A stretch of 38,252 nucleotides of DNA from Draconibacterium orientale (lineage in GTDB: Bacteria; Bacteroidota; Bacteroidia; Bacteroidales; UBA1556). The notes beneath the pieces were generated by a model. That model did no database searches. It saw nothing but the letters and a program-made list of their open reading frames with translations, and had not been told where the DNA came from. A program made the translations under genes and the position numbers. The first letter of the stretch is position 1; the number at the start of each line of letters is the position of its first letter. The stretch is from positions 1 to 38,252 of the forward strand of contig DYSI01000014.1 of NCBI GenBank assembly GCA_020718275.1, written 5' to 3'. Shown one piece after another: positions 1 to 9,209 of the stretch.

Positions 1-81
1 TTAATTTCATAAACTTTAGTTACGATAATGGATGGTTGAAGACAGTTTTATTATGGATTGAAAGCGTATTGCTAGTGTATA

Positions 82-651
82 TTACTCCTCTTCGTCTGCA
101 AATAGCTCAGATTCTTTGTGCGAAAGGCGACGCATGTACTTAATCCGTCGATGACGAAAAGCGATTATCATCAGCACAAAACTTATTAAAACAAACAACC
201 ATTTGAAGGAAGTCATCCAGGCAGCGATTTGCACTCTATCGTTTACAATTTGTGGATAGTCATAAAATATTAATCGAAGGAAGGCATTTTCCAAGAAATC
301 GAAGAATACCGCAAACCATGGAACAAATATCCAAAAATTCATGGAGGTTGGTCGGATAAGTCGCACCAAAATACCCATCATAAAACTGCCGTAAACTATT
401 GGGTAAAGGAAATCTCGAAATTGATATCGAAGGTAATATAGGCGCGCTTGCGAGCCATAAGCTTGCAATAGTGTTTCTATTTTTTCGGGGGAATAGTGAA
501 GCATGAGATCTGGAATCAGAAGACCACCCGACAATTGAAAAATGGAGAAAAAACCACCATATCCAAACACAATCCAGCCATTCATCGCAATCCATGCTAT
601 GGCTAGAAAGAGTAAGGTATAATCGTTGAAAAAGGATCTTAGTTGTCGCAT
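82..651 (-). CDS. Small integral membrane protein, unknown function
   Basis: This is a 189-residue protein that I do not recognise. About four hydrophobic segments are visible (roughly residues 11-31, 77-98, 104-125 and 145-165). A basic cytoplasmic-looking stretch follows (RHRRIKYMRR) and the tail is acidic (ELFADEEE). There is no cleavable signal peptide and no conserved catalytic motif that I can see. The ATG start comes directly before the first membrane segment. It lies 86 bases downstream of the permease gene on the same strand and could be read from the same transcript, but no promoter or terminator between them decides this. The call of membrane protein is firm; nothing supports a more specific function. 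Confidence 0.75.
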   Translation of the reverse strand: MRQLRSFFNDYTLLFLAIAWIAMNGWIVFGYGGFFSIFQLSGGLLIPDLMLHYSPEKIETLLQAYGSQARLYYLRYQFRDFLYPIVYGSFMMGILVRLIRPTSMNFWIFVPWFAVFFDFLENAFLRLIFYDYPQIVNDRVQIAAWMTSFKWLFVLISFVLMIIAFRHRRIKYMRRLSHKESELFADEEE

Positions 652-737
652 TTACTTTCTTAAAAGTTTAAGTGTGTAAATATAGAAATTATAAAATCAT
701 ATCAACAAGGGCTTGTATTATTTTTTTTGGGGACGGA

Positions 738-1976
738 TTATTCAAATCGCAAAGACTCAATTGGGTCGAGTTTAGAAGCTTTAATGGCAGGATAAAGTCC
801 TGATAACAAACCAACTGCTAGGCTAATAATCAAAGCCAGTACCATCCACAGCCAAGGAACTACAAAAGGTCCTTTGGTGAAAATGGACACCAAATTGCCG
901 AGGGCAATCCCTAGAGCGATACCCACTAAACCGCCCATTTCGGTAATCACCACCGATTCAACCAGAAACTGGTTTTTGATGGTTTTGTTATTAGCACCCA
1001 GCGCTTTGCGGAGTCCAATTTCGCGCGTGCGTTCGCTTACAGAAACCAGCATAATATTCATCAGACCGATGGAAGCACCCAAGAGGGTGATAAAAGCAAT
1101 GATGCCGGCAACGATATTCAGAAAGCTAAGATTTTCAAGTAGTTGTTCTGCAATATTATCGCTTCGACTGATGGAGAAGTTCTCCAATTCGCCAGGTTTA
1201 AGCTTACGAACTTGCCGAAAAACGCCAGTAGCCTCATCAACAGCATGATTTAAGAGGGCTTGATTTGTAGCCATAAAGTTGATAGTGAAGCTATTAGACG
1301 GATAATAATATTTTTGTCGCAGGAGTGTAAGCGAAATATAGGCATTTCGGTCGCCCCCGAAGCCCATGGAACTGCCTTTTGCTTTGAGCACGCCGATAAC
1401 TTTGTATTTAGCTGCTCCGATGGATATAATTTGGCCAATTCCACTTTTGCTTTTGAAGAGCGTTTTAGCAATTTCGTTCCCCAGAATTACGGTATTGGTG
1501 CCACTTTGCAATTCGTGTGCACTGAAATTTCGTCCTTCGCTGAGCTCGTAACCTGCTGTTGTCAAGTAGTTATTATCGATCCCCATCACATTAATATTAG
1601 GGTTCGTTTTTTCATTGGCAAATTTCAGAGTGGCTGTTCTTAAAGCGTTGGCGTTGATGGAGATAATGCCTGGAAAATCAAAGCGCTTTTTGAATTCGTT
1701 GGCTTGCGTATAGCTTATTGGACTGTATTCCACATGCTCATGCCCACGTTTCGAAATGGTGAAGGCTTGCTCATTACGGATGCTGAAAGTGTTGGATCCC
1801 ATGCGCTTAAAGTCGTCATTGATAGATCCTTTGATTGAGTCAAGGGCGGTTAATATTCCAACAAGCGACATGATACCAATGGCTACAATTACAATCGTAA
1901 GCGCAGCACGTAGGGCATGCGAACGGATGCTTTTGATAGCTTCTTTGATATTTTCGCGAAGGAGATTGTTAATCAT
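738..1976 (-). CDS. MacB/FtsX-family ABC transporter permease
   Basis: The 412-residue protein has the MacB-type layout. A cytoplasmic N-terminus (ENIKEAIKSIRSHALRAALT) leads into one membrane helix (about 24-46). A large periplasmic MacB-PCD-like domain follows (about 50-280). Three more helices (about 286-312, 343-368, 376-399) carry the FtsX signature region, including SERTREIGLRKALGA, and the end is LDPIESLRFE. Family members work as dimers with a LolD/MacB-type ATPase, either extruding substrates or moving force across the envelope. No ATPase gene is next door, so the partner must be encoded elsewhere. Its ATG overlaps the end of the upstream merR gene by 8 bases, so the two are very probably translated from one message. 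The substrate cannot be told. Confidence 0.9.
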   Translation of the reverse strand: MINNLLRENIKEAIKSIRSHALRAALTIVIVAIGIMSLVGILTALDSIKGSINDDFKRMGSNTFSIRNEQAFTISKRGHEHVEYSPISYTQANEFKKRFDFPGIISINANALRTATLKFANEKTNPNINVMGIDNNYLTTAGYELSEGRNFSAHELQSGTNTVILGNEIAKTLFKSKSGIGQIISIGAAKYKVIGVLKAKGSSMGFGGDRNAYISLTLLRQKYYYPSNSFTINFMATNQALLNHAVDEATGVFRQVRKLKPGELENFSISRSDNIAEQLLENLSFLNIVAGIIAFITLLGASIGLMNIMLVSVSERTREIGLRKALGANNKTIKNQFLVESVVITEMGGLVGIALGIALGNLVSIFTKGPFVVPWLWMVLALIISLAVGLLSGLYPAIKASKLDPIESLRFE

Positions 1977-2316
1977 TTTGTCGAATTTGCTCCTTGAGTC
2001 CTAGCAAAAAGGATTTCACATCTTCCAGCGATTTAATTATTTCAATTTGGTTGATCGTGTCTTCCTTGTTTTCTTTGAGTTTGTCTTTTGCTCCTTGCAG
2101 GGTAAATCCACGTTCTTTCACAAGATGAAAAATGATGTGAAAATGATCTAAATCTTCTTGGGTAAAAAGTCGATTCCCTTTCGCGTTTTTCTTAGGTTTT
2201 ATGATGTCGAATTCTTTTTCCCAAAAGCGTATTAATGAGGTATTTACTTCAAATATATCGGCAACTTCTCCGATAGTGTAATACAGCTTTTTGATAACAG
2301 GCTTTTTGTATGGCAT
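1969..2316 (-). CDS. MerR-family transcriptional regulator
   Basis: This is a 115-residue DNA-binding protein. The winged-helix N-terminus reads YYTIGEVADIFEVNTSLIRFW, with the usual MerR features: a TIGEVA helix, an arginine before FWEKEF, and the wing KNAKGNRLFT. A dimerisation helix follows. There is no Cys-rich metal-binding tail, so it is not a classical metal sensor. I start at the ATG at 2316 because an upstream in-frame start at 2388 adds 24 residues without family similarity. The gene overlaps the MacB-like permease by 8 bases and probably co-transcribes with it, which hints that the permease is its target or reporter. The effector is unknown. Confidence 0.85.
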   Translation of the reverse strand: MPYKKPVIKKLYYTIGEVADIFEVNTSLIRFWEKEFDIIKPKKNAKGNRLFTQEDLDHFHIIFHLVKERGFTLQGAKDKLKENKEDTINQIEIIKSLEDVKSFLLGLKEQIRQND

Positions 2317-2486
2317 TGCAGTTAAATTTGCTGTAAAAATAGATATTTTTAGTGCATTAGCGGATATGGAATTTCTTAAATTTACCAAATCCCAAAGACT
2401 ATTTTCTATTCGCTTTAGATTAAATAAAAATGGTAAATAGAATTTGGTGACCTATTTAGTTAATTTACTGAAAATTAATAATTAAC

Positions 2487-3926
2487 TTAGAATTCAGCTT
2501 GTTTTGGGGCTCTTGGGAATGGGATTACGTCGCGGATATTGCCCATGCCAGTAATAAAAAGCATTAGCCGCTCAAATCCTAAACCGAAACCACTATGCGA
2601 AACAGTTCCAAAACGACGGGTATCGAGAAACCACCACATCTCTTCCTCAGGAATATGCATGGCATGCATTTTCTCGAGCAAAACATCCAAGCGTTCCTCT
2701 CGTTGCGAGCCGCCCACAATTTCGCCAATGCCAGGAAAGAGAATATCCATCGCCCTAACGGTTTTTCCATCTTCGTTGACCCGCATATAAAAAGCTTTGA
2801 TTTCTTTAGGATAATCAACCAGAATAACTGGTTTTTTGAAATGTTTTTCCACCAAATAACGTTCATGCTCTGATTGCAAATCGGCGCCCCAGGATTCGAT
2901 CAGATAGTCGAATTTCTTGTTCTTATTTGGTTTTGAGTTTTTTAGAATTTCGATAGCCTCGGTATAGGTAAGTCGCACAAAATCATTCGACACCACCATC
3001 CGTAGCTTTTCAATCAATTCCATTGATTTATCTTCTTGCTTTTTATTACTCTCTTCTTCTTGAAGTCGTTTACTCAAAAACTGTAAATCTTCCATGCAAT
3101 GATCAAGGGCATATTGCACTACATATTTGAGCATATCTTCCGCCAAATCCATATTATCGGTCAAATCATTGAAAGCAACTTCTGGTTCAATCATCCAAAA
3201 TTCGGCTAGATGTCGAGTCGTATTGGAGTTTTCGGCCCGAAAAGTTGGACCAAAAGTATACACTTGTCCCATGGCAAGAGCTGCTAATTCGGCTTCGAGC
3301 TGGCCGCTGACGGTGAGATTTGTTTTACGCCCAAAGAAATCGAGTTTGTAATTTATTTCGCCATTTTCATCGCGTAAGGGTTTTTCTAAATCCATGGTGG
3401 TCACTTGAAACATTTCTCCAGCACCTTCCGCATCGGAAGCGGTGATTATTGGAGTGTGAATATTGTAAAAACCGCGATCGTTGAAAAACTGGTGAATCGC
3501 AAAAATCATCGCATGCCGAATGCGCGTGATGGCGCTGAAAGTGTTGGTTCTAAAGCGTAAATGGGCATGTTCGCGCAAAAATTCAAGGGAATGCTTCTTA
3601 GGTTGAAGTGGATATTTTTCAGGATCTGCCACGCCAATTACCTCAAGCTTTTCGGCTACTATTTCCATATCCTGCCCACTACCTGCCGATGCTTTTAGGA
3701 TTCCTTCCACCGATATTGATGCACCAACGCTCACTTTCTCCATTACTTCTTCGCCAAGTACAGCAAAATCAACCACCACTTGAACATTATTGAGGCATGA
3801 GCCATCGTTGAGGGCTACAAAAGCGACATTTTTGCTGCCCCGCCGATTTCTTACCCATCCTTTTACCAATACTTTTTGTTCGAACTCTGGTGTTTGTAAT
3901 AGCGATTTTATATGGCTGCGTTTCAT
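2487..3926 (-). CDS. asnS: Asparagine--tRNA ligase
   Basis: This 479-residue class IIb aminoacyl-tRNA synthetase charges tRNA-Asn with asparagine using ATP in the cytosol. The N-terminal OB-fold anticodon-binding domain covers about 15-105 ([22 protein letters not shown]). The catalytic domain shows motif 2 at about 229-250 ([21 protein letters not shown] region) and motif 3 at about 446-457 ([12 protein letters not shown]), then [10 protein letters not shown]. The motif-2 form with [11 protein letters not shown] indicates AsnRS rather than AspRS. Length is normal for the family. It ends about 170 bases before the MerR gene start, with no convincing terminator between, and appears to be a separate unit. 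Having AsnS suggests Asn-tRNA is made directly here. Confidence 0.97.
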   Translation of the reverse strand: MKRSHIKSLLQTPEFEQKVLVKGWVRNRRGSKNVAFVALNDGSCLNNVQVVVDFAVLGEEVMEKVSVGASISVEGILKASAGSGQDMEIVAEKLEVIGVADPEKYPLQPKKHSLEFLREHAHLRFRTNTFSAITRIRHAMIFAIHQFFNDRGFYNIHTPIITASDAEGAGEMFQVTTMDLEKPLRDENGEINYKLDFFGRKTNLTVSGQLEAELAALAMGQVYTFGPTFRAENSNTTRHLAEFWMIEPEVAFNDLTDNMDLAEDMLKYVVQYALDHCMEDLQFLSKRLQEEESNKKQEDKSMELIEKLRMVVSNDFVRLTYTEAIEILKNSKPNKNKKFDYLIESWGADLQSEHERYLVEKHFKKPVILVDYPKEIKAFYMRVNEDGKTVRAMDILFPGIGEIVGGSQREERLDVLLEKMHAMHIPEEEMWWFLDTRRFGTVSHSGFGLGFERLMLFITGMGNIRDVIPFPRAPKQAEF

Positions 3927-4245
3927 CTGAGGGTGGTTTATTTTAGGGTTTATTTTGGTTTATTTCTTTTCTATTCAATGGTTTAGATAATATTGTTTGC
4001 TCGTTCTTAAAGAAAATGGTTAAGGGCGAAATCCGTTTTTCCCATTGCTCGAAAAGGAGACCTCGCCGCTTGATTTTTGATTTTAAATCATCTTGCAAAA
4101 AAAAAGAAAATTCCTGTATTAATTTCATGCCGCTGTTTAAAATATAATTTCAATTAATAGGGAGACTTTGCGGTTTGTAAAATTTCTATTATTGAAAAAC
4201 GTATGCACGCTTTTACATTTGTATTTCTGGCAAATGAATTAGAAT

Positions 4246-4273
4246 TTTGATTTCCATTATTTTTATACTTTTG
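4246..4273 (+). promoter_or_regulatory. Bacteroidota-type promoter upstream of the cyclophilin gene
   Basis: A perfect TAnnTTTG -7 box (TACTTTTG, 4266-4273) has a TTTG at 4246-4249 as the -33 element, with a 16-base spacer. That spacing is slightly shorter than usual. The box lies 43 bases before the ATG at 4317. The consensus is established for this phylum; use of this copy is inferred. Confidence 0.5.
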
Positions 4274-4316
4274 TTTCTTTATTAAATACATCGTAAAATA
4301 TTATAAGTTACTTATT

Positions 4317-5039
4317 ATGAAACATTTATTTATTATCTTAGCCTCTGTTATCAGTTTATCACTCGTCCATACTTCTTGTTCCAATAGTACGGCACAGTCG
4401 TCAAATCCTTCGCAAGTAAAAGAGGAAGTTTTAAATCAGGAGCCACAGAAGGAACAATTAGTTAAGATATCAACCATTTATGGAGATATGGTGGTGAAGT
4501 TATATAATGAAACGCCTTTGCACCGCGATAATTTTATCAAATTGGCAAAAGAGGGTTATTTCGACGGTACTATTTTTCATCGAGTGATTCGTTCTTTTAT
4601 GATTCAAGGTGGTGACCCAGAGTCGAAAAATGCAGTTGCTGGCGCCATGTATGGTAATGGCGGACCCAGTTATACCATTCCAGCAGAGTTCAATAAGAAG
4701 TATTTTCACAAAAAAGGAGCATTGGCCGCTGCCCGTATGGGTGACAATGTGAATCCTCAAAAAGCCAGTTCCGGCAGCCAGTTCTATATTGTTCAAGGCA
4801 AAAAATACACTGCTCTTGAAATAAATACCTTGGAGCAGCAAATGGGGAGAATGTTTTCGGCTGAGCAAAAAGCTGCCTATACAAGTGTTGGAGGCACCCC
4901 GTTTCTAGATATGGGATATACTGTTTTTGGCGAGGTAGTGAGCGGTTTGGAAGTGATTGATAAAATAGCAAGTGTTAAAACTTTACCAGGCGACCGCCCC
5001 GAAACGGACATAAAAATGACCGTGAGTTTAGTTGAGTAA
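4317..5039 (+). CDS. Cyclophilin-type peptidyl-prolyl isomerase, lipoprotein
   Basis: The 240-residue protein catalyses cis-trans isomerisation of proline peptide bonds in exported proteins. A lipoprotein signal peptide ends at Cys21 (lipobox HTSC), followed by a Ser/Gln/Glu-rich linker to about residue 45. The cyclophilin domain runs to the end: YFDGTIFHRVIRSFMIQGGDP carries the catalytic Arg and the FMIQGGDP strand, GSQFYIV is the core strand, and the end is VFGEVVSGLEVIDKI. An insert of about 20 residues (EINTLEQQMGRMFSAEQKAAY) between the core strands is typical of bacterial periplasmic forms. It has its own promoter, and pheS begins 79 bases downstream. The envelope site follows from the lipobox. 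Confidence 0.93.
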   Translation: MKHLFIILASVISLSLVHTSCSNSTAQSSNPSQVKEEVLNQEPQKEQLVKISTIYGDMVVKLYNETPLHRDNFIKLAKEGYFDGTIFHRVIRSFMIQGGDPESKNAVAGAMYGNGGPSYTIPAEFNKKYFHKKGALAAARMGDNVNPQKASSGSQFYIVQGKKYTALEINTLEQQMGRMFSAEQKAAYTSVGGTPFLDMGYTVFGEVVSGLEVIDKIASVKTLPGDRPETDIKMTVSLVE

Positions 5040-5118
5040 ATCCTTGATTAGCTTATCGATACATGATTATTGTAATTGAAAAATTGACGTATTAAAACAA
5101 ATTTAGAAACGATTACGG

Positions 5119-6141
5119 ATGAAGAATAGGATAGAAGATCTTAAAAAGCAATTAGAGGAGATTAGCATCGAAAGTGCCGAACAATTAGAAGAGTTTCGGC
5201 TGAAGTTCTTGAGCAAAAAAGGACAACTTCAAGGGCTTTTTGAAGACTTTAAAAATGTGGCGAAAGAAGATAAACCATTGGTTGGAAACTTGATTAATTT
5301 GCTGAAGAATCAAGCCCAGGAAGTTTATAACGAGCTCAAAGATAGACTACAAACCCAAGAAGTTGGCCATGAGAAAAGCATCGATTTGAGCCGTCCTGTC
5401 GAGTTTTCGCATCAGGGCGCGCGTCATCCAATTAGCGTAGTTCGCAAAGAAATTGTAGATATTTTTAATCGAATTGGTTTTGTAATTTCCGAAGGCCCTG
5501 AGGTTGAAGATGACTTTCATGTGTTTACCGCGCTAAATTTCCCACAAGAGCATCCGGCAAGAGACATGCAAGACACCTTTTTCATCGAAAAAAATCCCGA
5601 TATCGCCCTCCGCACGCACACTTCGTCTGTCCAAGTGCGGGTAATGGAATCTCAGCAACCACCAATCAGAACCATTAGTCCTGGCCGAGTGTTTCGCAAT
5701 GAGGCTATTTCTGCTCGCGCTCATTGCATTTTTCATCAAGTAGAGGGTTTGTATGTAGATAAAAATGTATCATTTGCCGACTTGAAACAAACTCTACTAT
5801 ACTTTGCCAAAGAAATGTTTGGTGAAGATACTAAAATAAGACTGCGTCCGTCCTATTTTCCTTTCACCGAGCCATCTGCCGAAATGGACGTAAGTTGTAA
5901 TATTTGTGGCGGAAAAGGCTGCAATGTCTGTAAATATAGTGGCTGGTTAGAAATACTTGGTTGCGGAATGGTGGATCCTAATGTGTTGACCAACTGCGGA
6001 ATTGACGCCACTGAATATTCTGGTTTTGCCTTTGGAATGGGCGTCGAACGAATTGCAATGCTCAAATATCAAGTAAAAGATTTGCGCTTGTTTTTTGAGA
6101 ATGATAAACGATTTTTAGATCAATTTAGTGGAGCCTATTAA
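5119..6141 (+). CDS. pheS: Phenylalanine--tRNA ligase alpha subunit
   Basis: The 340-residue alpha subunit forms the catalytic core of the (alpha-beta)2 enzyme that charges tRNA-Phe. The N-terminal coiled coil (about 1-85) binds tRNA. Motif 2 starts at about 189 ([22 protein letters not shown]), and motif 3 is [22 protein letters not shown] near the C-terminus. Between them is a four-cysteine cluster, C260-x2-C263-x4-C268-x2-C271, which looks able to hold a metal ion; I recall the same block in other Bacteroidota PheS. The beta subunit gene pheT is not in this window. The stop codon overlaps the cysS ATG by one base (TAATG), so the two are translationally coupled. Confidence 0.97.
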   Translation: MKNRIEDLKKQLEEISIESAEQLEEFRLKFLSKKGQLQGLFEDFKNVAKEDKPLVGNLINLLKNQAQEVYNELKDRLQTQEVGHEKSIDLSRPVEFSHQGARHPISVVRKEIVDIFNRIGFVISEGPEVEDDFHVFTALNFPQEHPARDMQDTFFIEKNPDIALRTHTSSVQVRVMESQQPPIRTISPGRVFRNEAISARAHCIFHQVEGLYVDKNVSFADLKQTLLYFAKEMFGEDTKIRLRPSYFPFTEPSAEMDVSCNICGGKGCNVCKYSGWLEILGCGMVDPNVLTNCGIDATEYSGFAFGMGVERIAMLKYQVKDLRLFFENDKRFLDQFSGAY

Positions 6142-7646
6142 TGACTTCCAAAAAAATAATCATGGATAACTCAATTAAAACCAATCAGTTAAATTTATAT
6201 AATTCCCTCAGTCGCAAAAAGGAATTATTTGAACCCATTCAAAGTCCTAATGTTGGAATGTACGTTTGCGGTCCCACTGTTTATGGTGACGCTCATTTAG
6301 GTCATGCTAGGCCTGCCATTGCTTTTGATTTGGTATTTCGCTATTTGCAGCATTTGGGCTATAAGGTTCGGTATGTGCGCAATATTACCGACGTTGGGCA
6401 TCTTGAAAATGATGCGGATCATGGCGAAGATAAAATAGCCAAAAAAGCGAGAATTGAACAATTGGAACCCATGGAAATTGCGCAGTTCTATACCGACCGA
6501 TATACCGATAATATGGATGCCCTCAACACCTTGAGACCAAGTATTCAGCCTCGGGCTTCTGGTCATATTATTGAACAAATGGAAATGGTTTCAAAAATAA
6601 TAGAGGCTGGTTTTGCCTATCAATCAAAAGGGTCTGTTTATTTTGATGTGGTGAAATACAATAAGTTGCATCATTATGGGAAACTTTCGGGTCGAAATAT
6701 TGAAGAAGCCATGGAAAACACTCGCGAACTTGATGGACAAGACGACAAGCGCGAAAGGGTCGATTTTGCGATTTGGAAAAATGCCTCACCAGAGCATATC
6801 ATGCGATGGAATTCTCCTTGGGGAAGTGGTTTCCCTGGTTGGCACATGGAATGTTCTGCTATGAGTACCAAGTATTTAGGCGAACAATTCGATATTCATG
6901 GCGGAGGAATGGATTTGAGATTTCCACATCATGAATCAGAAATAGCACAAAGTGTGGCTGCCAATGGTCATGAACCCGTGAAATATTGGATGCATAATAA
7001 TATGGTTACCATCAATGGTCAGAAAATGGGCAAATCACTAGGAAATTTCATAACCCTCGACCAGTTTTTTACAGGTGATCACCCGCTGCTGGAACAAGCG
7101 TATTCGCCCATGACCATTCGGTTTTTTATCCTCCAGGCTCATTATCGGTCTACGGTTGATTTCTCCAACGAAGCGCTGCAAGCGGCTCAAAAAGGCTTTG
7201 AAAAATTGATGAAAGCTTCCTCAAGCATTGATAAAATAAAGCTTGCTGAGGTTTCCAGTTTCGATGCTTTTAAGTGGCAAGGTGATTGCTATCAAGCCAT
7301 GGATGACGATTTTAATAGTCCTGTTTTAATAGCTCATCTATTTGAAGCAGTGCGTGTTATAAACTCTGTTTTGGATGGAAAGGAATCCATCGACGCCAAT
7401 AATTTTGCCGTGCTAAAATCCGTTTTCGACACTTTTGTTTTTGATATTTTGGGTTTAACTCAGGATAATCGCCAAGGTCAAAATAATGAATTGACGGCAC
7501 AATTGATCGAAACGCTTCTGCAATTGCGTCAACAAGCCAAGCTAAATAAAGATTGGGCTATGTCCGACCAAATTCGCAATCAACTTAGCCAGATGGGAGT
7601 TAATATTAAAGATACGAAGGAAGGTGCCACTTATGAAATACGCTAA
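6141..7646 (+). CDS. cysS: Cysteine--tRNA ligase
   Basis: This 501-residue class I synthetase charges tRNA-Cys. The HIGH motif is HLGH at 52-55 and the KMSKS loop is KMGKS at 295-299 ([11 protein letters not shown]). The zinc site that selects cysteine is visible as Cys43 ([10 protein letters not shown]), the Cys of WHMECSAMS, and the His/Glu of [15 protein letters not shown]-type anticodon-binding region follows to the end. The ATG at 6141 shares its A with the pheS stop (TAATG). A second start at 6162 (MDNSIKTNQ) would match the usual family N-terminus better, so the first seven residues may not be translated. The glutaminyl cyclase gene begins 10 bases after its stop. Confidence 0.97.
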   Translation: MTSKKIIMDNSIKTNQLNLYNSLSRKKELFEPIQSPNVGMYVCGPTVYGDAHLGHARPAIAFDLVFRYLQHLGYKVRYVRNITDVGHLENDADHGEDKIAKKARIEQLEPMEIAQFYTDRYTDNMDALNTLRPSIQPRASGHIIEQMEMVSKIIEAGFAYQSKGSVYFDVVKYNKLHHYGKLSGRNIEEAMENTRELDGQDDKRERVDFAIWKNASPEHIMRWNSPWGSGFPGWHMECSAMSTKYLGEQFDIHGGGMDLRFPHHESEIAQSVAANGHEPVKYWMHNNMVTINGQKMGKSLGNFITLDQFFTGDHPLLEQAYSPMTIRFFILQAHYRSTVDFSNEALQAAQKGFEKLMKASSSIDKIKLAEVSSFDAFKWQGDCYQAMDDDFNSPVLIAHLFEAVRVINSVLDGKESIDANNFAVLKSVFDTFVFDILGLTQDNRQGQNNELTAQLIETLLQLRQQAKLNKDWAMSDQIRNQLSQMGVNIKDTKEGATYEIR

Positions 7647-7656
7647 AATTAGCCAA

Positions 7657-8658
7657 ATGAAATACCGATTAAGCCTACTGCTAATTTCTATTGTCTGGTT
7701 TACCAGTGCTTGTCAGCAGGATAAACCCAGTGGGGAGCAAAAACTATCCAAACAAGAGAAGCCCCAGCAGCAAGTGCCTGTTTTCGAGGCTGATTCGGCT
7801 TATCTATATGTTCAAGAACAGCTTCAATTTGGGCCTCGTGTGCCAGGTTCTAAAGCACAGTTGGCTTGCGCTGATTATTTTATGAATTATTTTGGCGATT
7901 TGAATTTAAAAGTTCAAAAGCAAAGTTTCAAAGCCCGCACTTTCGATAATCAGGTGCTTACCGGCTATAATATTATTGCCTCCTATAAACCCGATCGTCA
8001 AAAGCGGATTTTGCTATGTGCTCATTGGGATTCGCGTCCCTTTGCTGATCACGATCCAGATCCTAGCAAACATCGGCAAGCAATTGACGGAGCAAATGAC
8101 GGCGCCAGCGGAGTGGGCGTATTGATGGAAGTTGCCCGCCAATTAAGTATGCATGATGCTGCTGTAGGTATTGATATTGTGCTTTTTGACTTGGAGGATT
8201 ATGGACAGCATGCCGACGAAAAACCAATGGTTGGAAGTGAAAATACTTGGGGATTGGGAAGTCAATATTGGGCAAAAAACTTACATCAGCCAGGTTATCA
8301 AGCTCAATATGGAATCTTACTGGATATGGTTGGCGCCAAAGGAGCCGTTTTTGCAAAAGAATTTTACTCGCGAAGTTATGCTTCTAACATTGTTGATAAG
8401 GTGTGGAAAGTGGCTGCTGAAATTGGGTATGCCAACTATTTTGTTGATCAAGAGGGTGGATATGTGCTCGACGACCATGTGTTCATTAATAAATTCGCCA
8501 GCATTCCAACGATAGATATCATTCATTATGACCAAGGAAGTGGTTCCGGATTTTTCCCTCATTGGCATACGGTGGAGGATAATCTCGATAAAATTGATCC
8601 ACAGAGTCTTAAAGCCGTTGGGCAAACCCTGCTCGAGCTTATTTACCGAGAAAAATAA
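7657..8658 (+). CDS. Glutaminyl-peptide cyclotransferase-like M28-fold lipoprotein
   Basis: From the ATG at 7657 the protein has 333 residues and a lipoprotein signal ending at Cys19 (lipobox TSAC). Upstream in-frame starts (GTG 7624, ATG 7633) overlap cysS and would spoil the signal peptide. The body is an M28 zinc-hydrolase fold: AHWDSRPFADHD, GANDGASGVGVLMEVAR (zinc Asp), FDLEDYG (acidic pair) and FPHWHTVEDN (zinc His). The AHWDSRP block and these spacings resemble the Bacteroidota (type II-like) glutaminyl cyclases, which turn N-terminal Gln into pyroglutamate in the periplasm, rather than aminopeptidases. This fits the many exported proteins here predicted to start with Gln after cleavage. 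A plain M28 aminopeptidase is the alternative, less likely because the second zinc's ligand set appears incomplete. Confidence 0.82.
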   Translation: MKYRLSLLLISIVWFTSACQQDKPSGEQKLSKQEKPQQQVPVFEADSAYLYVQEQLQFGPRVPGSKAQLACADYFMNYFGDLNLKVQKQSFKARTFDNQVLTGYNIIASYKPDRQKRILLCAHWDSRPFADHDPDPSKHRQAIDGANDGASGVGVLMEVARQLSMHDAAVGIDIVLFDLEDYGQHADEKPMVGSENTWGLGSQYWAKNLHQPGYQAQYGILLDMVGAKGAVFAKEFYSRSYASNIVDKVWKVAAEIGYANYFVDQEGGYVLDDHVFINKFASIPTIDIIHYDQGSGSGFFPHWHTVEDNLDKIDPQSLKAVGQTLLELIYREK

Positions 8659-9209
8659 TAAGGTAAAAGATGGTAGATTAATTGCTTGAATATCAAAATT
8701 ATATACTCTTAAGGCTCAATCTGCTTGAGGTCTTTACACCTCCTATTGGGGCACTTAAAAAACTAAACAGCTCCACTATTGTCCGTTAAAAATTATATTT
8801 AGTCCATTTCAGCAATTTAGTAGTTTTTTTATCGGACAACACTGAAACAGCTTATTATTTTAATGGTTTGTACATCCTAGATAGGCGCTAATTTTTAGGT
8901 GTAGTTTGTAGGGATTGGTTTATAATATTGCCGCTAATTGTTTTAGTTTTTAGGCAATCATAAAAGGAACAATCCACTGTTCCGACCTTAATGGCAAATC
9001 CCATCAAAAGAGAGTGGTCGTTATCGACACGGCTAATACTAGCAAGGTTTTCGCTAGCGATTATTGGTAATATTTCGAGCTCAATAATTAGATTGATTAA
9101 TTAATCCGTTAACGCAAAGTTAATATGCGATTAATGTTAAATTCTTTTTATAGGATTTACTTTGCGCCATGAAATTATAAACCAAACATTAACTAATTCC
9201 TAGATTAAA
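8659..9209. other. Intergenic region with inverted repeats, no gene
   Basis: I see no convincing coding sequence or RNA gene in these 551 bases. The stretch holds the 61-base inverted-repeat element listed separately. It also has two small perfect hairpins: GGAACA/TGTTCC around 8966-8983, and CTAGC/GCTAG around 9038-9056. Just before the lipoprotein gene there is a near match to a -7 box (TACTTTG, one base short of TAnnTTTG, around 9158-9164), which probably drives 9210-10409. Confidence 0.5.
8779..8839. repeat. 61-base element with 14-base terminal inverted repeats
   Basis: The left end TTGTCCGTTAAAAA (8779-8792) matches the reverse complement of the right end TTTTTATCGGACAA (8826-8839) at 13 of 14 positions. 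The bases CACT occur on both outer sides (8774-8777 and 8840-8843), which could be a short target duplication. It is too short to encode anything and may be a MITE-like remnant or a recombination site. The end sequence shares GTCCGT plus an A-run with the repeats upstream of the methyltransferase at 21397-21433. Confidence 0.45.

Noticed and set aside
2317-2388. N-terminal extension of the MerR regulator
   Set aside because: These 24 residues do not resemble the family, and the winged helix follows the ATG at 2316 at the usual distance.
3943-4128. 61-codon frame on the minus strand between asnS and the cyclophilin gene
   Set aside because: It has no recognisable domain, signal or promoter, and an ordinary Lys-rich composition in AT-rich spacer. 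It could be real, but nothing in the sequence supports it.
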